From Zwartia sp. (GTDB lineage: Bacteria; Pseudomonadota; Gammaproteobacteria; Burkholderiales; Burkholderiaceae_B): a stretch of DNA of 29,693 bases. Numbering within the stretch: position 1 is the stretch's first letter; each line of letters starts with the position of its first letter. Below the pieces are notes generated by a model that saw only the letters and a list, made by a program, of their open reading frames with translations, was not told where the DNA came from and did not search any database. The DNA is taken from positions 1 to 29,693 of the forward strand of contig JAURZO010000186.1 of NCBI GenBank assembly GCA_030653405.1, in the 5' to 3' direction. Below, in pieces: positions 8,418 through 17,132 of this stretch. A program made the position numbers and the translations under genes.

Positions 8418-9398
8418 TTAATTAACAGGCATGCGCAGCACGATTTTGCCGACATGCTTGTTGGTTTCCATCATTTCTTTGGCTTGCTCAAGCTGATCGA
8501 AGTCAAAGGCATGATCAACGAGAGGTTTAATTCGGCCATCAGCGATCGCAGGGATCACCTCGGCTTTAAACTCTGGCAAGAACTCAGCGCGCTGTTCAGC
8601 AGTGCGAAGCTTGTTGGACACCCCGAAGAGTCGCAAGCGCTTGGAGTGCAGCGCCAGCAAATCGAGTTCGGCTGATAGCACGCCATCCACATAGCCGACC
8701 ATGGCGAAGCGTCCTTCGAACGCCATGCAGCGGATGCTTTCTGCAAAGACTGAGCCACCCACAGTATCGACAACCAGGTTCGCGCCTTTGCCACCTGTGG
8801 CCTCCATGACGGCGGCTTCAAAGCCGGAGCCACGCAGACAGAGTGGGAGATCCAAACCGTGCTCTTTGAGACGCGCTAGTTTTTCAGGCGAACCCGAGGT
8901 ACCGATAACCTTGGCACCCATGGCTTTGGCCGTTTGCAGTGCTGCGACGCCGACGCCGGAGGAAACGCCGTGGATCAGCAACCATTCGTTTGGTTGCAGT
9001 TTGCCTTGGAGTGACAGCATATCGTGCACGACCAGGAATGTCAGTGGAACGCTTGCCGCCTGCTCGAACGTGAGCGTCGCGGGAATCGGCATCGCCTCAA
9101 CGCTGTCCATACAGGCGTACTCAGCAAAGGCGCCTCGGCAGCGTCCCATGATTTTGTCGCCGATCTTGAGATTTTTGACCTCAGCGCCAATCGCCTCCAC
9201 GACCCCTGCGCCTTCCATGCCGATCGCGCTGGCTTGTCCGCCTTTGTGCAAGCCGTGTCCGATCACAAACTCGCCTCGGTTAAGACTGGCGGCATGTAAG
9301 CGAATCAGGACTTGTTTGGGACCGGGCTTGGGTTTTTCAATATCGCGCATTTCGAGGACAGTCTTGTTTTCAACTGTTTGCATCCAATATGACTTCAT
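8418..9398 (-). CDS. quinone-oxidoreductase-like MDR protein
   Basis: Zinc-independent medium-chain dehydrogenase/reductase of 326 residues related to NADPH:quinone oxidoreductase. The N-terminal GroES-like domain has GMEGAGVVEAIGAEVKNLKIGDKI at 60-83. The nucleotide-binding domain carries HGVSSGVG at 143-150, the QOR form of the GxGxxG loop. Cys ligands for structural or catalytic zinc are absent. AAGG precedes the ATG. It lies 101 bases downstream of the MFS gene on the same strand, so it is either the last gene of the long minus operon or has its own promoter in that gap, where a perfect palindrome is present. It converges on the flavin-reductase-like gene with only 31 bases between. Physiological substrate unknown. 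Confidence 0.9.
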   Translation of the reverse strand: MKSYWMQTVENKTVLEMRDIEKPKPGPKQVLIRLHAASLNRGEFVIGHGLHKGGQASAIGMEGAGVVEAIGAEVKNLKIGDKIMGRCRGAFAEYACMDSVEAMPIPATLTFEQAASVPLTFLVVHDMLSLQGKLQPNEWLLIHGVSSGVGVAALQTAKAMGAKVIGTSGSPEKLARLKEHGLDLPLCLRGSGFEAAVMEATGGKGANLVVDTVGGSVFAESIRCMAFEGRFAMVGYVDGVLSAELDLLALHSKRLRLFGVSNKLRTAEQRAEFLPEFKAEVIPAIADGRIKPLVDHAFDFDQLEQAKEMMETNKHVGKIVLRMPVN

Positions 9399-9423
9399 TT
9401 TTTAACCTTGATGTTTGAAAAGA

Positions 9424-9433
9424 CGAAATTTCG
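9424..9433. promoter_or_regulatory. 10-bp palindrome upstream of the MDR gene
   Basis: CGAAATTTCG is a perfect palindrome 26 bases upstream of the MDR start codon, in the only sizeable gap (101 nt) of the minus operon. It could be an operator for a local regulator or a chance AT-centred palindrome. No convincing -35/-10 pair was found around it. Confidence 0.2.
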
Positions 9434-9499
9434 ATGACGATGAGTATTGATGATGGAACAAGGAATATCGAGTAAGCCAGAGCATACAACGATCAACGG

Positions 9500-10735
9500 C
9501 TATTGAAGCTTCTTTAAACTGGGCATCCAGGCGATGATCAGCAGCATCAGCGCTGCGGCACAGACTGCATAGCCTCCCAACGCAAATGCCACGCCAACTT
9601 GTTCGGCCATCGCCCCAGCCATCAGGTTACCAAAGGGCAGAGCGATGATGACGCCGGTCCGTAAGCCCATGACTCGACCGCGCATTGACTCTGAGGTGTT
9701 GTCCAAAATCAGCGTGGCGATCAGCGTCCAGGTGATCGCCTGGGCGATGCCGGCAAAAAAAATCAAGACCAGCGATACGTAATAGGACGTCGAGAGGGAA
9801 AACACAAAAAGAGAAAGCGCCCAAAGCAGTCCGCCAAAAATCACCAATTGCCCACGACGCTTGAAGTTTCCTAGCGACACCACCACGAGTCCGGCGGTGA
9901 GAGCACCGAGTCCGGCTATTGCCGTCAGCATGCCGTAGCCAGTCGATCCTACATCCAGTACGTAATGAGAGAACAAGGGCAGCAGTGAATAGCGGTAGGG
10001 TGCTACAAAAAAGTTCAACATGAACGCAATGATCAGCAGCACGAGGACGGGTTCGTTGCTACGTGCGTACTTAAAGCCTGCGATCAAGCTTTGAAGGGGC
10101 GGTTCGTGGTTGCGGGGCGGAGATCGTTTGATCGGTTGTTTGGAACGCTTGAGTCCCAGAAGTGCCAACAGGTCAAGGAGGTAAACCCCTGCGATAAACC
10201 AGTAGGCTCCGCTCATCCCCAAGGCTGGGATCAATAACCCGCCCACAGCCGGACCGATCACGACCGTGAGTTCAGTCGCGACAGCGTTCAGCGCCACCGC
10301 ATTGGTCAAATCGTCTTTTTCTACGACATCGGGAATAAAGGCTTGTCGAGCGGGACTGTCTAACGCCCAAGTGAGGCTGCTGATGAGTGAGAGTGTAATC
10401 AGATAGCTTGTGCTGAGGGAGTCTGTTAATAGCAGTATCAACATGATGAGTGCGACACCCCCGCTGACGATGGAGGCCGCAATCAAGAGTTTGAGTCGAT
10501 CCATCCTATCGACGGCCACGCCCATCATCGGCGCCAAAATATAGCCGGCCATTTTGCAACCGGCGACAATCCCAACCATCAAAGGAGAGTCAGTGACTTG
10601 CAGGGTGATCCAGCCGACGACCACTAAGTCCGCCCAGCGCGCTGTCGAGGAGAGCAGCGTGGCGACCCACAGCATCCGAAAATTGGGGTGGCGCAACGCG
10701 CTACCCCGAAAGGCCACGGCTAGTCTATTTATCAT
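9500..10735 (-). CDS. MFS transporter, exporter-like (EntS/MFS_3 type)
   Basis: Major facilitator protein of 411 residues with about twelve membrane segments, usual length for the family. The motif A-like loop between segments 2 and 3 reads GVAVDRMDRLK, around residues 72-82, and a similar SLGNFKRRG loop occurs in the second half. DSPARQAFIPD near 125-135 and NTSESMRGRVMGL near 350 are typical of the transmembrane secretion effector group that includes enterobactin exporter EntS. It starts 17 bases after the small membrane protein on the same strand. Export of a pathway by-product, drug or siderophore is possible. Why it follows two importers is unclear. Confidence 0.88.
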   Translation of the reverse strand: MINRLAVAFRGSALRHPNFRMLWVATLLSSTARWADLVVVGWITLQVTDSPLMVGIVAGCKMAGYILAPMMGVAVDRMDRLKLLIAASIVSGGVALIMLILLLTDSLSTSYLITLSLISSLTWALDSPARQAFIPDVVEKDDLTNAVALNAVATELTVVIGPAVGGLLIPALGMSGAYWFIAGVYLLDLLALLGLKRSKQPIKRSPPRNHEPPLQSLIAGFKYARSNEPVLVLLIIAFMLNFFVAPYRYSLLPLFSHYVLDVGSTGYGMLTAIAGLGALTAGLVVVSLGNFKRRGQLVIFGGLLWALSLFVFSLSTSYYVSLVLIFFAGIAQAITWTLIATLILDNTSESMRGRVMGLRTGVIIALPFGNLMAGAMAEQVGVAFALGGYAVCAAALMLLIIAWMPSLKKLQ

Positions 10736-10752
10736 GAAGCTGAGGCTTGAGC

Positions 10753-11256
10753 TTAGGCTTGACGGCGTGTTAGCCAGAGCATCAGCAAACCAAAGAGCGG
10801 CAGGAAGATGTCGGAATAAAACATAATGCCGGCATTACCCGGAGCAAAATTATGTGCCACGATCATTTGATAGACATGACCACCGGCCGCGCCCAGCATG
10901 AACAAGCCGGGGCCGACGACAGCGGCCAGTCTCAGCCACCAGTTCTTTCTAAAGGCGATAAAACCGACGACCGCATACCCCAGGCTCGCAAATCCAACTT
11001 CAAGTTGAAAGGGGCTGTTTGCCCAGCCAATAAAATGTGCAGAGACTTCACCAAAAAAGGTGTGCACAATGAAGTTATAGAAGTAGCTGGCACCCACCGA
11101 AAACAATAGAAACCATTTAAAGACGGTCTCGTACTTCAATTCCGTGGTGCGCTGCACCGCAGGAGTGCGAAAAATTTGTATGGCTGCGATCAACATTCCC
11201 AGAACAAAAAAGGTCAGGGTGAAGTTAAACATAATAAATTTAATGAACGCGGCCAT
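10753..11256 (-). CDS. small membrane protein, possibly DUF6790 family
   Basis: Hydrophobic protein of 167 residues with four to five predicted membrane segments: residues about 5-27, 45-65, 85-102, 110-125 and 142-162. Conserved-looking polar positions are in SYFYNFIVHTFFGE, GGHVYQM and AHNFAPGNAG, including several histidines within or beside membrane segments. I believe it belongs to the DUF6790 membrane family, but that is recognition from memory rather than a demonstrated match. It lies 40 bases after the second TRAP large permease and 17 bases before the MFS gene, so it is probably cotranscribed. No function can be assigned. Confidence 0.75.
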   Translation of the reverse strand: MAAFIKFIMFNFTLTFFVLGMLIAAIQIFRTPAVQRTTELKYETVFKWFLLFSVGASYFYNFIVHTFFGEVSAHFIGWANSPFQLEVGFASLGYAVVGFIAFRKNWWLRLAAVVGPGLFMLGAAGGHVYQMIVAHNFAPGNAGIMFYSDIFLPLFGLLMLWLTRRQA

Positions 11257-11296
11257 GTCTCTGCACTCTATTGTTATTCAGCTTAGCGCATCATAA

Positions 11297-12589
11297 TCAC
11301 ATTTTTCCGGGCAACCAAGTCACGATTTGAGGGAAGATCATGATGAATAAGGTAAATAGAATAATGATGATCGCGTAGGGGAGTGCTCCCCACATGACGT
11401 CGCCAATGGTGCCTTTGTCGGGCCGAATGCCGTGCACGACAAATAAATTCATCCCCACGGGTGGTGTGATGAGGCCGAGTTCACACATCAAAATCACAAA
11501 AATACCAAACCAGATTGGATCGATCCCCAGTGCAATGGCAATTGGGTAGGTGACGGGGATGGTGGCGACCATCATCGACAACACATCCATGAACATGCCG
11601 AGCAAGAGATAGAAAAGGATTAAGCCGAGGATTAAGGCTGTTGCTGAGAGTCCCAGACCCGTTACCCACTTCGTCATGACTTCGGCGACACCTGTGAGAC
11701 TGATCGTCAGATTCAAAATAAATGCGGCTGCAATGATGAGTAGAATCATGCCCGAGACACGAGCGGTTGAAATAAAACAGCCGCGCAACAAGGGCCAGCT
11801 CATCCGCCCTGATTTCAAAATAAAGAGCAGCACAGTGGTGACACCCAAGGCCGCGCTTTCTGTCGCCGTTGCGATACCAAGATACAGGCTTCCCATCACG
11901 ACGCCAAAAACAATGATCGGTGGAATCAGATGAGTCGAAGCCTGGAGTTTTTCTTTAAAGCTGATCTTTTCTTCACGGATGGCATTGCCACTCAAGATGC
12001 TGCTGATGGCGATGTACAACATGAAGCAGCTTGTGAGTAATAGGCCTGGAATAATGCCCGCTACGAACAGTTTTCCAATTGAATTATTGGTGAGTGATCC
12101 GTAGATGATCATGTTCACGCTGGGCGGAATCAGAATGCCGAGAGTACCGCCGGCTGCGATTGAGCCCAGTGACGGACGGATCGGATAGCCGCGTTTCATC
12201 AATGAAGGCAGCGCAACCGTGGCGATGGTGGCGGCGGTTGCAACGGAAGAGCCCGAAGTCGCTGAAAACAGTGCGCAACTACCGATATTCGTGTGAAGCA
12301 AGCCACCAGGCAGGCGGCCAAACCAGGCCGACAGCGCGAGATACATACGATCGGCAATGCCGGAACGTAACAGCAGTTCACCAAGCAGTACAAACAGCGG
12401 AATCGACGTGAGCAGGTTTTCGTTTTGTACGCCCCACAAGACAGGGGCGATCGAGTTCATAAAGGGCAACCCGTAGACAGAGATCCCTCCAATGATGCCG
12501 ACGAGTGCCATTGAGACGGCAATGGGAATACCGGCGATCATCATGAAAACCATGACTAAAAATGCGAGGATGATGATGGTCGGATTCAT
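11297..12589 (-). CDS. dctM: TRAP transporter large permease DctM (second system)
   Basis: Large membrane subunit of a tripartite ATP-independent periplasmic transporter, 430 residues with roughly twelve membrane segments, family-typical. Recognisable stretches are PIAVSMALVGIIGG near the N-terminus, FVLLGELLLRSGIA, SGSSVATAATIATVALPSLMKRGY (the DctM signature, residues about 112-135), GTLGILIPPSVNMIIYG and the C-terminal LGLITPPVGMNLFVV. It couples Na+ flow to uptake of the acid captured by its binding protein. The ATG overlaps the dctQ stop as ATGA at 12589-12586. It pairs with the DctQ and DctP encoded directly upstream. Confidence 0.94.
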   Translation of the reverse strand: MNPTIIILAFLVMVFMMIAGIPIAVSMALVGIIGGISVYGLPFMNSIAPVLWGVQNENLLTSIPLFVLLGELLLRSGIADRMYLALSAWFGRLPGGLLHTNIGSCALFSATSGSSVATAATIATVALPSLMKRGYPIRPSLGSIAAGGTLGILIPPSVNMIIYGSLTNNSIGKLFVAGIIPGLLLTSCFMLYIAISSILSGNAIREEKISFKEKLQASTHLIPPIIVFGVVMGSLYLGIATATESAALGVTTVLLFILKSGRMSWPLLRGCFISTARVSGMILLIIAAAFILNLTISLTGVAEVMTKWVTGLGLSATALILGLILFYLLLGMFMDVLSMMVATIPVTYPIAIALGIDPIWFGIFVILMCELGLITPPVGMNLFVVHGIRPDKGTIGDVMWGALPYAIIIILFTLFIMIFPQIVTWLPGKM

Positions 12590-13173
12590 GATTTTGCTGT
12601 GATCTCGTCCAGGTTGGAGCGATGGGCCAGGTCATCGAGCTCTTCTTTGAGTTCTTCTTTGGCACTTTTAGGTTGAAACTCGGTGACGAGCTCTGCGCGT
12701 TTACCTGTGATGAGCAAGTAGCTTGCCCAAACCGCCCAGCACGTCGACACAATTGCAAAAATGACAAGCCCCGCGTACCAGAGGCTTTGCGGGTAAATAA
12801 GAGGGGTGGCCCACGGTGTTTGAGCGGTACTGCCGTAGGTCACGGAGTCGATCAATACTTGTAACGCGACCCAGCAAAGAAAGAGGGCAAAGGCGGCCAT
12901 GCTCACGGCTGAAAACCAATTCATCCAGGCTTTCAGCCAATCAGGGTAGTGTTGGTGCAAGACGTCAACACGAATGTGGTTGCGTCCAAACACCGCCAGA
13001 CTAAAGGCGATGGTTGAACCGACGGCTAGGGCGTAACCGCCTAATTCATCGACACCCTGAAGGGAAATATTAAAGAGCTTGCGCGCGATCGTCTCAATGG
13101 TGACGAGGCCCACCAGCGTCATAAAGATTGTCCCGAACAGAATGCCCAGAATATTTTCAAACCGTGATTTCAT
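12586..13173 (-). CDS. dctQ: TRAP transporter small permease DctQ (second system)
   Basis: Four-helix small subunit of the TRAP transporter, 195 residues. Family marks are TIARKLFNISLQGVDELGGYALAVGSTIAFSLAVFGRNHIRVDV, where the GxDE and HIRVD positions match the DctQ pattern. It has an unusually long charged C-terminal tail, about residues 160-195 and rich in Lys and Glu, that many DctQ proteins lack. AGGA sits upstream of the ATG. It starts 22 bases after the binding-protein gene and its stop overlaps dctM by four bases. Confidence 0.92.
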   Translation of the reverse strand: MKSRFENILGILFGTIFMTLVGLVTIETIARKLFNISLQGVDELGGYALAVGSTIAFSLAVFGRNHIRVDVLHQHYPDWLKAWMNWFSAVSMAAFALFLCWVALQVLIDSVTYGSTAQTPWATPLIYPQSLWYAGLVIFAIVSTCWAVWASYLLITGKRAELVTEFQPKSAKEELKEELDDLAHRSNLDEITAKS

Positions 13174-13195
13174 GTTGACGTCCTAATGATTTAGC

Positions 13196-14257
13196 TTATT
13201 TCACACCAACGATCGGTCCAACAGTTTTCTTCCAATCTGCTGAGCAGGTTGGATTGGTCTTGTCGCACACAGGTGCCCAGGCTGGGAAGGAGACTTTGTC
13301 GATGGCTGTGCCAACGAGTTTGATATCTGCTTCTGAAACAGGCACGGTTTTCACTTTGTATTTCTTGCCTGTGGTGCAGGGGTCGGAACCTTCATTGCAA
13401 CGCAGTGCGTCATCGGACAACTCTTTTGAGTATTTCCAGATATCGTTGGTCAGTTCAGTAAAGGCCGCTTGCAGTTTGGCTTGTTGATCTGGCTTCAGAC
13501 GATTCCATGTTTTAAGTGAAATGGCATAGCCGTTCATGCTCATTTGAAAACCTAGCGGTAATTGATGTGTGACGATCTCTGACCAAGCTGCCGAGTTGGC
13601 TGAGCTAGGACCCGTCACCGCGCAATCAATCACACCCAGAGAGAGTGCCTGATGCACTTCAGTGAAACCCATCGGCACGGGTGTCGCGCCCACTAACTCT
13701 AAAAATTTAGCCATACTTTGATCGGCTACACGGATTTTCATCCCTTTGACATCCGACAGCTGAGTAATGGGCTTTTTGCAAAAAATCATCTGTGGACCAA
13801 AAGGCCAGTGCCCCAACAACTTGATGCCAAATTGCTTCTGGAGACGCGCATCCAGGACAGGTAACCATGCATCGACAACTTTGCGGCTCTTTTCATAGTC
13901 AGGACTACCGCCGACCAAGTCCATGCCGATCAAAGCGGGCTCATCACGCGAGTTTTGAGAAAAGCGTAAAGAGACCATGTCAAACAAGCCTGCTTTCATG
14001 ATGCGCAGTTGTTCGGTGTCTTTGATGCCAAGTGTGTCGAGTGGTTTGTATTCGACTGTGATGGGCAATCCAGTTTTGGCGGCAAGTTGTTCAAAGAAGG
14101 GTTGCTCACGGTTCTTTTGAATATTGCCTGTTGCCAAGGGCTGACCAATCACTTTGAGCGTGATGTTTTGTGCCTGAACTACGGGAGAAGACAGCATCAG
14201 GGCACTGAGTGCAAGTGGGGCCAGATAGGGGGTGAGATAGCGCTTAAATGAAGACAT
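13196..14257 (-). CDS. dctP: TRAP transporter substrate-binding protein DctP (second system), Cys-rich variant
   Basis: Periplasmic binding protein of 353 residues with a Sec signal peptide: a basic N-terminus, a hydrophobic core at about 11-25 and probable cleavage after VQA29. DctP-family marks are the ligand-contact arginine in KIRVADQ (Arg176) and FTEVHQALSLGVIDCAVTGPSS at 198-219. It carries six cysteines, at 160, 212, 287, 294, 331 and 338. Two pairs form small loops, CNEGSDPC and CDKTNPTC, which look like disulfide-bonded insertions and are unusual for DctP. GGAG precedes the ATG. The neighbouring Q and M genes complete the transporter. The ligand is likely a carboxylate, but which one cannot be read. 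Confidence 0.9.
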   Translation of the reverse strand: MSSFKRYLTPYLAPLALSALMLSSPVVQAQNITLKVIGQPLATGNIQKNREQPFFEQLAAKTGLPITVEYKPLDTLGIKDTEQLRIMKAGLFDMVSLRFSQNSRDEPALIGMDLVGGSPDYEKSRKVVDAWLPVLDARLQKQFGIKLLGHWPFGPQMIFCKKPITQLSDVKGMKIRVADQSMAKFLELVGATPVPMGFTEVHQALSLGVIDCAVTGPSSANSAAWSEIVTHQLPLGFQMSMNGYAISLKTWNRLKPDQQAKLQAAFTELTNDIWKYSKELSDDALRCNEGSDPCTTGKKYKVKTVPVSEADIKLVGTAIDKVSFPAWAPVCDKTNPTCSADWKKTVGPIVGVK

Positions 14258-14287
14258 TGTGAGCTCCGTTAAGGACAGAAAGTATTG

Positions 14288-15568
14288 TCAGTAACCCAGT
14301 GCGCGGGGCAGGGTCGTGACAATGGCGGGGAAAAACATACAAAGAAAAAGCACTGCGTACATCAAGGCTACAAATGGCCAAATGTTGGAAACGAGTTCAC
14401 GCATGCGCACACCCGTGACTCCGCACACGACGAACAGCACGACGCCGACGGGTGGGGTGAGCATGCCGATCACCAGATTCAATACAAACAAAAAGCCGAA
14501 ATGCAGGGGGTCGATACCATACAGGATCGCGATGGGGTGCAGCAGCGGCACCAGCATGATGTAGGCGGAGTTGGACTCCAGGAACATGCCGACGACAAAT
14601 AACAGCAAGGTCACCAACAGTAAATAAACAATCGGATCTTTTGTGAGTGAGAATAGCAACTGAGACAGCTTATGTGGCATCAAGTCCACCGTCATCAGGT
14701 AAGTGATGACAGAGGCAAACGCAATCAGTGCGCCGACGACAGCCGTGGTGATGGCCGCGCGCACCAAGATACGGGGGAGGTCGGAAAGCTTAAGTGTTCG
14801 GGTGACGAAAAAGCCCAGAATCAGCGCATAGACCACTGAGATTGCCGACCCTTCGGTCGCGGTGAATGCTCCACCGATGATGCCGCCGATCACCAGTAGT
14901 GGCATAAACAACACGATGGCGGAGCGACGCAACTCAACGAATAGTCTTTTAAATTGGAAAGGTTCGCCGGTGGTGGCCCAGCCACGCCGGGATGTGATCC
15001 AGCTGCATAACACCATAAAGCCCACGGTGATGAGCAATCCGGGCACAACTCCCGCCATAAACATGCCACCGACCGAGACAGACGGTCCCGCCATAAAGGC
15101 GTAGACAATCATGGCGGCCGAAGGCGGAATAATGGGGCCAAGGTTGGCGGCTGCGGCTACGATCGCCGTTGCAAAGCCTTTGTCATAAATTTTTGAAAGT
15201 GACGGCACCAGAATGGCGGACAAGGCACTTGCATCCGAGACTGCGGTTCCCGACACGGTAGCGAGGCCTGCACCCGACAACATCGTGACATGAGCCAAAC
15301 CACCCCGCACGCGTCCGACTAAGGCATTCGCAAAGGAAATCAGCCGTTCAATAATGCCAGCTTTGATCATCAGTTCGCCGGATAGCATAAAAAACGGAAT
15401 GGCCATCAAAGGGAAAGAATTCACCGAGTACATCATCCGCTGGGGAATGATGGAAATATCAATGCCCGAGAGCCAGATCGCGACGATGGCGCTGAGTCCC
15501 ATCGCAAACGCAATGGGTAGACCCATGAGTGCGATCAACATAAAACCGATGACGACCATTGTGCTCAT
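14288..15568 (-). CDS. dctM: TRAP transporter large permease DctM (first system)
   Basis: Large TRAP membrane subunit of 426 residues. The ATG at 15568 is chosen because AGGAGA lies upstream and it overlaps the dctQ stop as ATGA (15568-15565). The frame extends to 15637, but that leader is merely dctQ coding sequence read in another frame. Typical stretches are GLPIAFAMGLSAIVAIWL, FFMLSGELMIKAGI, GTAVSDASALSAILVPSLSKIYDKGF (DctM signature), LGPIIPPSAAMIVYAFM and GMLTPPVGVVLFVVCGV. It belongs with the DctQ and DctP encoded just upstream. The second TRAP set begins 30 bases after its stop. Confidence 0.93.
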   Translation of the reverse strand: MSTMVVIGFMLIALMGLPIAFAMGLSAIVAIWLSGIDISIIPQRMMYSVNSFPLMAIPFFMLSGELMIKAGIIERLISFANALVGRVRGGLAHVTMLSGAGLATVSGTAVSDASALSAILVPSLSKIYDKGFATAIVAAAANLGPIIPPSAAMIVYAFMAGPSVSVGGMFMAGVVPGLLITVGFMVLCSWITSRRGWATTGEPFQFKRLFVELRRSAIVLFMPLLVIGGIIGGAFTATEGSAISVVYALILGFFVTRTLKLSDLPRILVRAAITTAVVGALIAFASVITYLMTVDLMPHKLSQLLFSLTKDPIVYLLLVTLLLFVVGMFLESNSAYIMLVPLLHPIAILYGIDPLHFGFLFVLNLVIGMLTPPVGVVLFVVCGVTGVRMRELVSNIWPFVALMYAVLFLCMFFPAIVTTLPRALGY

Positions 15569-16089
15569 TCTGCGTCTCCTGAGGATTTGGTCGATGCACC
15601 CGTGATGGCAATGCGCGCCATGTGCAACCCAGTGCATAACATTCCGACACCGACTGCGACAAAAAAGTATGCGACGCTGATGTCGATGGTCGCCATGAGT
15701 TCATCCCACTGGTCTTTGCAAAGCTCTATGCACGACCAGGCGATTGCAAAGGAGAGTGCGGCGCACAGCGCTGCGGAAGCTCTCTGGATGAGGCGTTGAT
15801 GCGCGTCTGAAAATTTATCGACAAAGAGATTGATGCCGATGTGGGCGCCTTGTGAGGCCGCGAGAGGAATCGCCAGGAATACCACCCATACAAAGGCGAG
15901 TCGGCCGGACTCTTCGGCCCAGTCGATCGATACGTTAAAGCCGTAACGCATGACGACCTGGGCGGAGACAATGCCGACCATGAAAATAAAAATCAGGACA
16001 ACTGCCCAAATTAAAACTAAATCTAAACCACGAAAACACTTGCCCAGCACGCTGGTGGTGTCGTAAGAGGCGGGGATTGAATTCATCAT
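15565..16089 (-). CDS. dctQ: TRAP transporter small permease DctQ (first system)
   Basis: Small TRAP subunit, 174 residues, four membrane segments. VVMRYGFNVSIDWAEESGRLAFVWVVFLAIPLAASQGAHIGINLFVDKF carries the DctQ hallmark of a Trp-Ala-Glu-Glu motif followed by the H-I-x-(I/V) segment. Two consecutive ATG codons (16089 and 16086) could start it. It lies 21 bases after the binding-protein gene and overlaps dctM by four bases. It is clearly distinct from the DctQ of the second system, so the two transporters are not a recent tandem copy. Confidence 0.92.
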   Translation of the reverse strand: MMNSIPASYDTTSVLGKCFRGLDLVLIWAVVLIFIFMVGIVSAQVVMRYGFNVSIDWAEESGRLAFVWVVFLAIPLAASQGAHIGINLFVDKFSDAHQRLIQRASAALCAALSFAIAWSCIELCKDQWDELMATIDISVAYFFVAVGVGMLCTGLHMARIAITGASTKSSGDAE

Positions 16090-16110
16090 CGGGCAGTCCA
16101 GAACAAAAAA

Positions 16111-17112
16111 TTACTTGGAAGTTTCGGCAATCACTTGATTGACCAAATCAGCACCTGCGCGTTTCTTCACGCTTTCCACGACGGGAGCAGTCAGCTTGCG
16201 CATTTGCTCAAACGTTTCGGGCGGGATTTCCGTATAGGTCATCTTTGCCTTGAGATTGTTCAGGGCCTTGAGCTCGTTTTCAGCAGCCAGGCTACGCTGA
16301 TAGGCAACAGTTTTTGCCATGGCTTCGCGGACGGCTTTCTGGTTCTCAGGACTCATTTTGTCAAACACGCGCTTGCTCGCGACGACGACGATGAAGTCAA
16401 AGAAGTGGGAAGAGTTGGAAAGATGCTTCTGTACTTCGGCATAACGGTTGGCATCGATCACGGTGTAGGGATTTTCCTGGCCGTCTACAACTTTCTGCTC
16501 GAGCGCCGAGTAGAGTTCTTTCACATCCATTGCAACGGGATTCGCTCCTAGGGCACGGAACGAAGCCAGGTGTGTCTCGTTTGGCTGCATGCGGATTTTC
16601 ATGCCCTTGAGATCGTCGACCGTTTTGATCGGACCTTTGCTGTTGGTGATATTGCGCATTCCGAGCTCCATCCAGCCCAGGACGACAAAACCTTTTTCAA
16701 GCAGCTTTTGATCGATCGCCTTGCCGACGGGGCCATCAATCACGCGATAGGCGGCTTCGCGATTTTTAAAGACAAAGGGCAAGCTCACCGCTTCGATTTC
16801 AGGTGCGATGCGCGACATGAAGGACGCACCGACCCAAGTCATGCCAAGCGTGCCCGCGCGCACACCGTCCACGTTTTCCTTGGCCCCACCGAGCTGCATG
16901 GCGGGGAAGACATCGACTTGCAATTTGTTGTTAGTCAGACGAGCGAGCTCATCTTTAAATACTTTGTCTACAGCGACGCTACTGGGGTGCGAGGTCGCGA
17001 AGTTGCCTGCGATCTGAAGTTTGTCTTGTGCATTCGCCTGCAGGCAAGTTGCCGCCAACAGAAGTGTGCCGATCGCAGTGCTGAGGAGGGTTCGAGGCGT
17101 TCTCTGGTTCAT
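16111..17112 (-). CDS. dctP: TRAP transporter substrate-binding protein DctP (first system)
   Basis: Periplasmic solute receptor of 333 residues. The Sec signal peptide is residues 1-28 with cleavage after ANA28. Canonical DctP features are the ligand-binding arginine Arg174 in KIRMQPN, LGANPVAMDVKELYSALEQKVVDGQENP at 188-215 and the LELGMRNITNSKGPIKTVDDLKGMK approach strand. Length and motifs are ordinary for the DctP family of dicarboxylate, sialate or keto-acid receptors. AGGA precedes the ATG. The gene lies 20 bases after the racemase-family gene, which links this transporter to the hydantoinase enzymes. Confidence 0.94.
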   Translation of the reverse strand: MNQRTPRTLLSTAIGTLLLAATCLQANAQDKLQIAGNFATSHPSSVAVDKVFKDELARLTNNKLQVDVFPAMQLGGAKENVDGVRAGTLGMTWVGASFMSRIAPEIEAVSLPFVFKNREAAYRVIDGPVGKAIDQKLLEKGFVVLGWMELGMRNITNSKGPIKTVDDLKGMKIRMQPNETHLASFRALGANPVAMDVKELYSALEQKVVDGQENPYTVIDANRYAEVQKHLSNSSHFFDFIVVVASKRVFDKMSPENQKAVREAMAKTVAYQRSLAAENELKALNNLKAKMTYTEIPPETFEQMRKLTAPVVESVKKRAGADLVNQVIAETSK

Positions 17113-17132
17113 GATGCGTCCTTTTAAGGGGG

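Noticed and set aside
15569..15637. Longer N-terminus for the first DctM
   Set aside because: The extra 23 residues are dctQ sequence read in another frame; the ATG at 15568 has a good ribosome site and the ATGA overlap.
16570..17127. Plus-strand frame of 185 codons opposite the DctP gene
   Set aside because: Antisense shadow of a well-supported DctP gene with signal peptide and conserved arginine; no recognisable domain.
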